A stretch of DNA of 5,119 nt from Chloroflexi bacterium RBG_16_57_11 (GTDB lineage Bacteria; Chloroflexota; Anaerolineae; Anaerolineales; UBA4823), in the NCBI GenBank assembly GCA_001795165.1, contig MGNS01000051.1, forward strand, positions 7,867-12,985. The letters run 5' to 3'. The position numbers were made by a program, and so were the translations under genes. Below, in pieces: positions 4,331 to 5,119 of the stretch (the stretch's first letter is position 1; the number at the start of each line of letters is the position of its first letter). The notes under the pieces are model-generated. The model was not told where the DNA came from. It saw only the letters and a list, made by a program, of their open reading frames with translations, and did not search any database.

Positions 4331-4555
4331 TCACCTCAAAGCTTCGAACTCTTCCAGGCTCAAGCCAGCCTGGCGCAAAATACTGCGCAGCGTCCCGACA
4401 GCGATTTCTCGGTGACGCGGACCAATTGCAGTCCAAACGCCTTCGGGGTTCGTTTTTGCGAATTTCACATGGCTGCCTTTGCTGCTCACTTCCACGAAAC
4501 CAGCCGCTTCCAGGCGGCGTTTGACTTCGCGGAAAGGAAGGGGTTTAAGCGGAAT
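4331..4555 (-). CDS. hicA: HicA-family mRNA interferase toxin, apparent ATT start
   Basis: A 74-residue HicA toxin, a double-stranded-RNA-binding-fold ribonuclease that cleaves mRNA when not held by HicB. It reads (M)PLKPLPFREVKRRLEAAGF, then VSSKGSHVKF with the catalytic H29, and ends AVGTLRSILRQAGLSLEEF, all typical and at full family length. No ATG, GTG or TTG lies near the expected start in this frame; the codon at the usual methionine position is ATT (4555-4553), and AGGTG stands seven bases before it inside the end of hicB. The frame stays open back to an ATG at 4702, but that would add 49 residues read out of frame through hicB with no similarity to the family. The gene overlaps the hicB end by 11 bp, so translation is probably coupled. 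The weak start may keep toxin synthesis below that of antitoxin. Confidence 0.88.
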   Translation of the reverse strand: MPLKPLPFREVKRRLEAAGFVEVSSKGSHVKFAKTNPEGVWTAIGPRHREIAVGTLRSILRQAGLSLEEFEALR

Positions 4556-4751
4556 CGATACGCACCTGGATTTGGAAGATTTGTGGAGCGAGCGTGGCGA
4601 TAGGCGGCTCAAAGTAAAGCTCCAGTGCTTCTTCCAGGTTTGCCAGCGCTTCTTCCTCAGTTTCCCCCTGGCTGGCAACATCGATCTCCAGGCATTGGGC
4701 AATATACCAATTATCTTCGCGCCACACGCTGGCGGTGAAGTTTCTGGTCAT
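4545..4751 (-). CDS. hicB: HicB-family antitoxin, short form
   Basis: A 68-residue HicB antitoxin that neutralises HicA by direct binding. The HicB N-terminal fold is clear: FTASVWREDNWYIAQCLEIDVASQGETEEEALANLEEALELYFEP (residues 5-49), with the WY-A-LEID-SQG-T-EEA-NL-EA pattern of the family. The short C-terminus (IATLAPQIFQIQVRIDSA) holds no ribbon-helix-helix or HTH domain, so DNA-binding autoregulation as in longer HicB proteins is not evident. ATG 4751 is chosen because GGAGGT lies four bases upstream; the in-frame ATG at 4763 has no Shine-Dalgarno and overlaps that site. The order is hicB before hicA, overlapping by 11 bp, as in many Chloroflexota and cyanobacterial pairs. It is divergent from the broken phosphotransferase gene, and a TATAAT on the minus strand (4785-4780) is the likely -10. 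Confidence 0.9.
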   Translation of the reverse strand: MTRNFTASVWREDNWYIAQCLEIDVASQGETEEEALANLEEALELYFEPPIATLAPQIFQIQVRIDSA

Positions 4752-4772
4752 GGCGACCTCCATAAAAGGTGG

Positions 4773-4802
4773 TTACAAAATTATACCTGATAGGTTTATA
4801 TT
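4773..4802 (+). promoter_or_regulatory. Probable promoter of the phosphotransferase pseudogene (leaderless)
   Basis: TTACAA (4773-4778) and TATATT (4797-4802) are 18 bp apart. The -10 ends five bases before ATG 4808, so the transcript would start at the initiation codon, and no Shine-Dalgarno is present. It overlaps the hicB promoter on the other strand, so the two are likely to compete. Confidence 0.4.
4780..4785 (-). promoter_or_regulatory. -10 element of the hicBA promoter
   Basis: The minus strand reads TATAAT about 28 bases before the hicB start, but no good -35 is found 16-18 bases upstream. It adjoins the inverted repeat ACCTGATAGGT (4785-4795), which could be an operator. Confidence 0.4.
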
Positions 4803-4807
4803 AGCAC

Positions 4808-5119
4808 ATGACTAGAACCAGGCAAATCAAGGAGATCCTTCGAGCGGTACAGCGTCTGCGGGAACAGGGTGAAGATTCCTTCAGCCAAGATGGCTAGAGG
4901 GTGCAGCAGGTGCGGTCGGGGATGAACAACGCCCTCTAACGCCTGGAAAATGGTGTGCAAGTGTACGCGGTCAAGCTATGCGTGAACGACAAGCGCCCCC
5001 GAGCGCAGCGGGAGTTCGCCGCCCTGCGCCTGCTGTGGGTGGCTGGGGCAGACATCGCCCGGCAGCCGCTGGGTTTGGACGAGAGTGCCGCCATCCTGCC
5101 CTATCCAGCGGTGGTGTAT
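4808..5119 (+). pseudogene. APH-type phosphotransferase/kinase-like gene, two in-frame stops, partial
   Basis: Reading from ATG 4808 gives one frame of 104 codons to the right edge, broken by TAG at 4895-4897 (codon 30) and TAA at 4937-4939 (codon 44), with no frameshift. The protein starts MTRTRQIKEILRAVQRLREQ and after the stops reads RLENGVQVYAVKLCVNDKRP and RAQREFAALRLL, then ILPYPAVVY. This matches the N-lobe of the aminoglycoside phosphotransferase/choline kinase fold: the beta-3 lysine K56 in AVKLC and the helix-C glutamate E69 in QREFAAL. The context N-N-A-L-stop-R-L-E suggests that the second stop replaces a tyrosine (NNALYRLE in intact relatives, from memory). A shorter product starting at GTG 4955 would miss part of the nucleotide-binding loop. 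The gene continues beyond the window, so the catalytic loop cannot be checked. The substrate is unknown. Confidence 0.75.

Noticed and set aside
4176..4415. Plus-strand open frame of 79 codons
   Set aside because: It runs antisense into hicA, has no ribosome binding site and resembles no known protein.
4331..4702. HicA read as a 123-residue protein from ATG 4702
   Set aside because: The extra 49 residues are hicB read in another frame and show no HicA character.
4479..4790. Plus-strand open frame of 103 codons
   Set aside because: It is antisense to the well-supported hicB and hicA genes.
4808..5119. Stop-codon recoding in the phosphotransferase gene
   Set aside because: Both TAG and TAA would need to be read through, while TAG, TAA and TGA all end other genes in this window.

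Overview
The window most resembles a chromosomal segment of a Chloroflexota bacterium, probably of the Anaerolineae/Caldilineae type. This is an inference from gene content: a SARP/BTAD-type activator, a DinB-like protein, a radical SAM plus DUF2064 glycosyltransferase pair, a small stand-alone LuxR-type regulator, and a compact hicBA pair. GC-rich third codon positions fit. No rRNA, tRNA, CRISPR array, insertion sequence or origin was recognised.

Left part (1-1277, minus strand): the N-terminal 234 codons of a SARP-like regulator with a winged-helix DNA-binding domain and a BTAD, running off the left edge. It is preceded by a complete DinB-superfamily gene with an excellent ribosome binding site. 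Middle (1278-2960, plus strand): a promoter with an extended -10, a radical SAM enzyme, and a DUF2064/TIGR04282-like glycosyltransferase whose only well-placed start codon is ATC. A 10-bp-stem hairpin with the stop codon in its loop closes this unit and also acts as the T-tract terminator of the convergent small gene.

Right-middle (2988-3999): a small alanine/glutamine-rich protein of unknown function (minus strand, N-terminus MKVRTDLHAG), a divergent 78-residue unknown protein (plus strand, probably leaderless), and a LuxR-type HTH protein (minus strand) whose 3' end overlaps the 78-residue gene. The 331-bp gene-free stretch at 4000-4330 holds the most striking regulatory DNA: a consensus TTGACA/TATAAT promoter, a LexA-like palindrome AGAACATTTGTTCT filling the spacer, and a cluster of GATTAT/ATAATC half-sites with 8- and 16-bp spacing just downstream.

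Right end (4331-5119): a HicBA toxin-antitoxin pair on the minus strand, with an apparent ATT start on hicA. Divergent from it is a phosphotransferase-like (APH fold) gene broken by two in-frame stop codons that runs off the right edge.

The main points for a second look are the two AUH start codons (ATC and ATT, each at good Shine-Dalgarno spacing), the operator-rich LuxR promoter, the shared extended -10 (TGTTATACT), the leaderless-looking genes, and the possible link between the radical SAM enzyme and the neighbouring small peptide. No new system is demonstrated; these are hypotheses from sequence reading alone.
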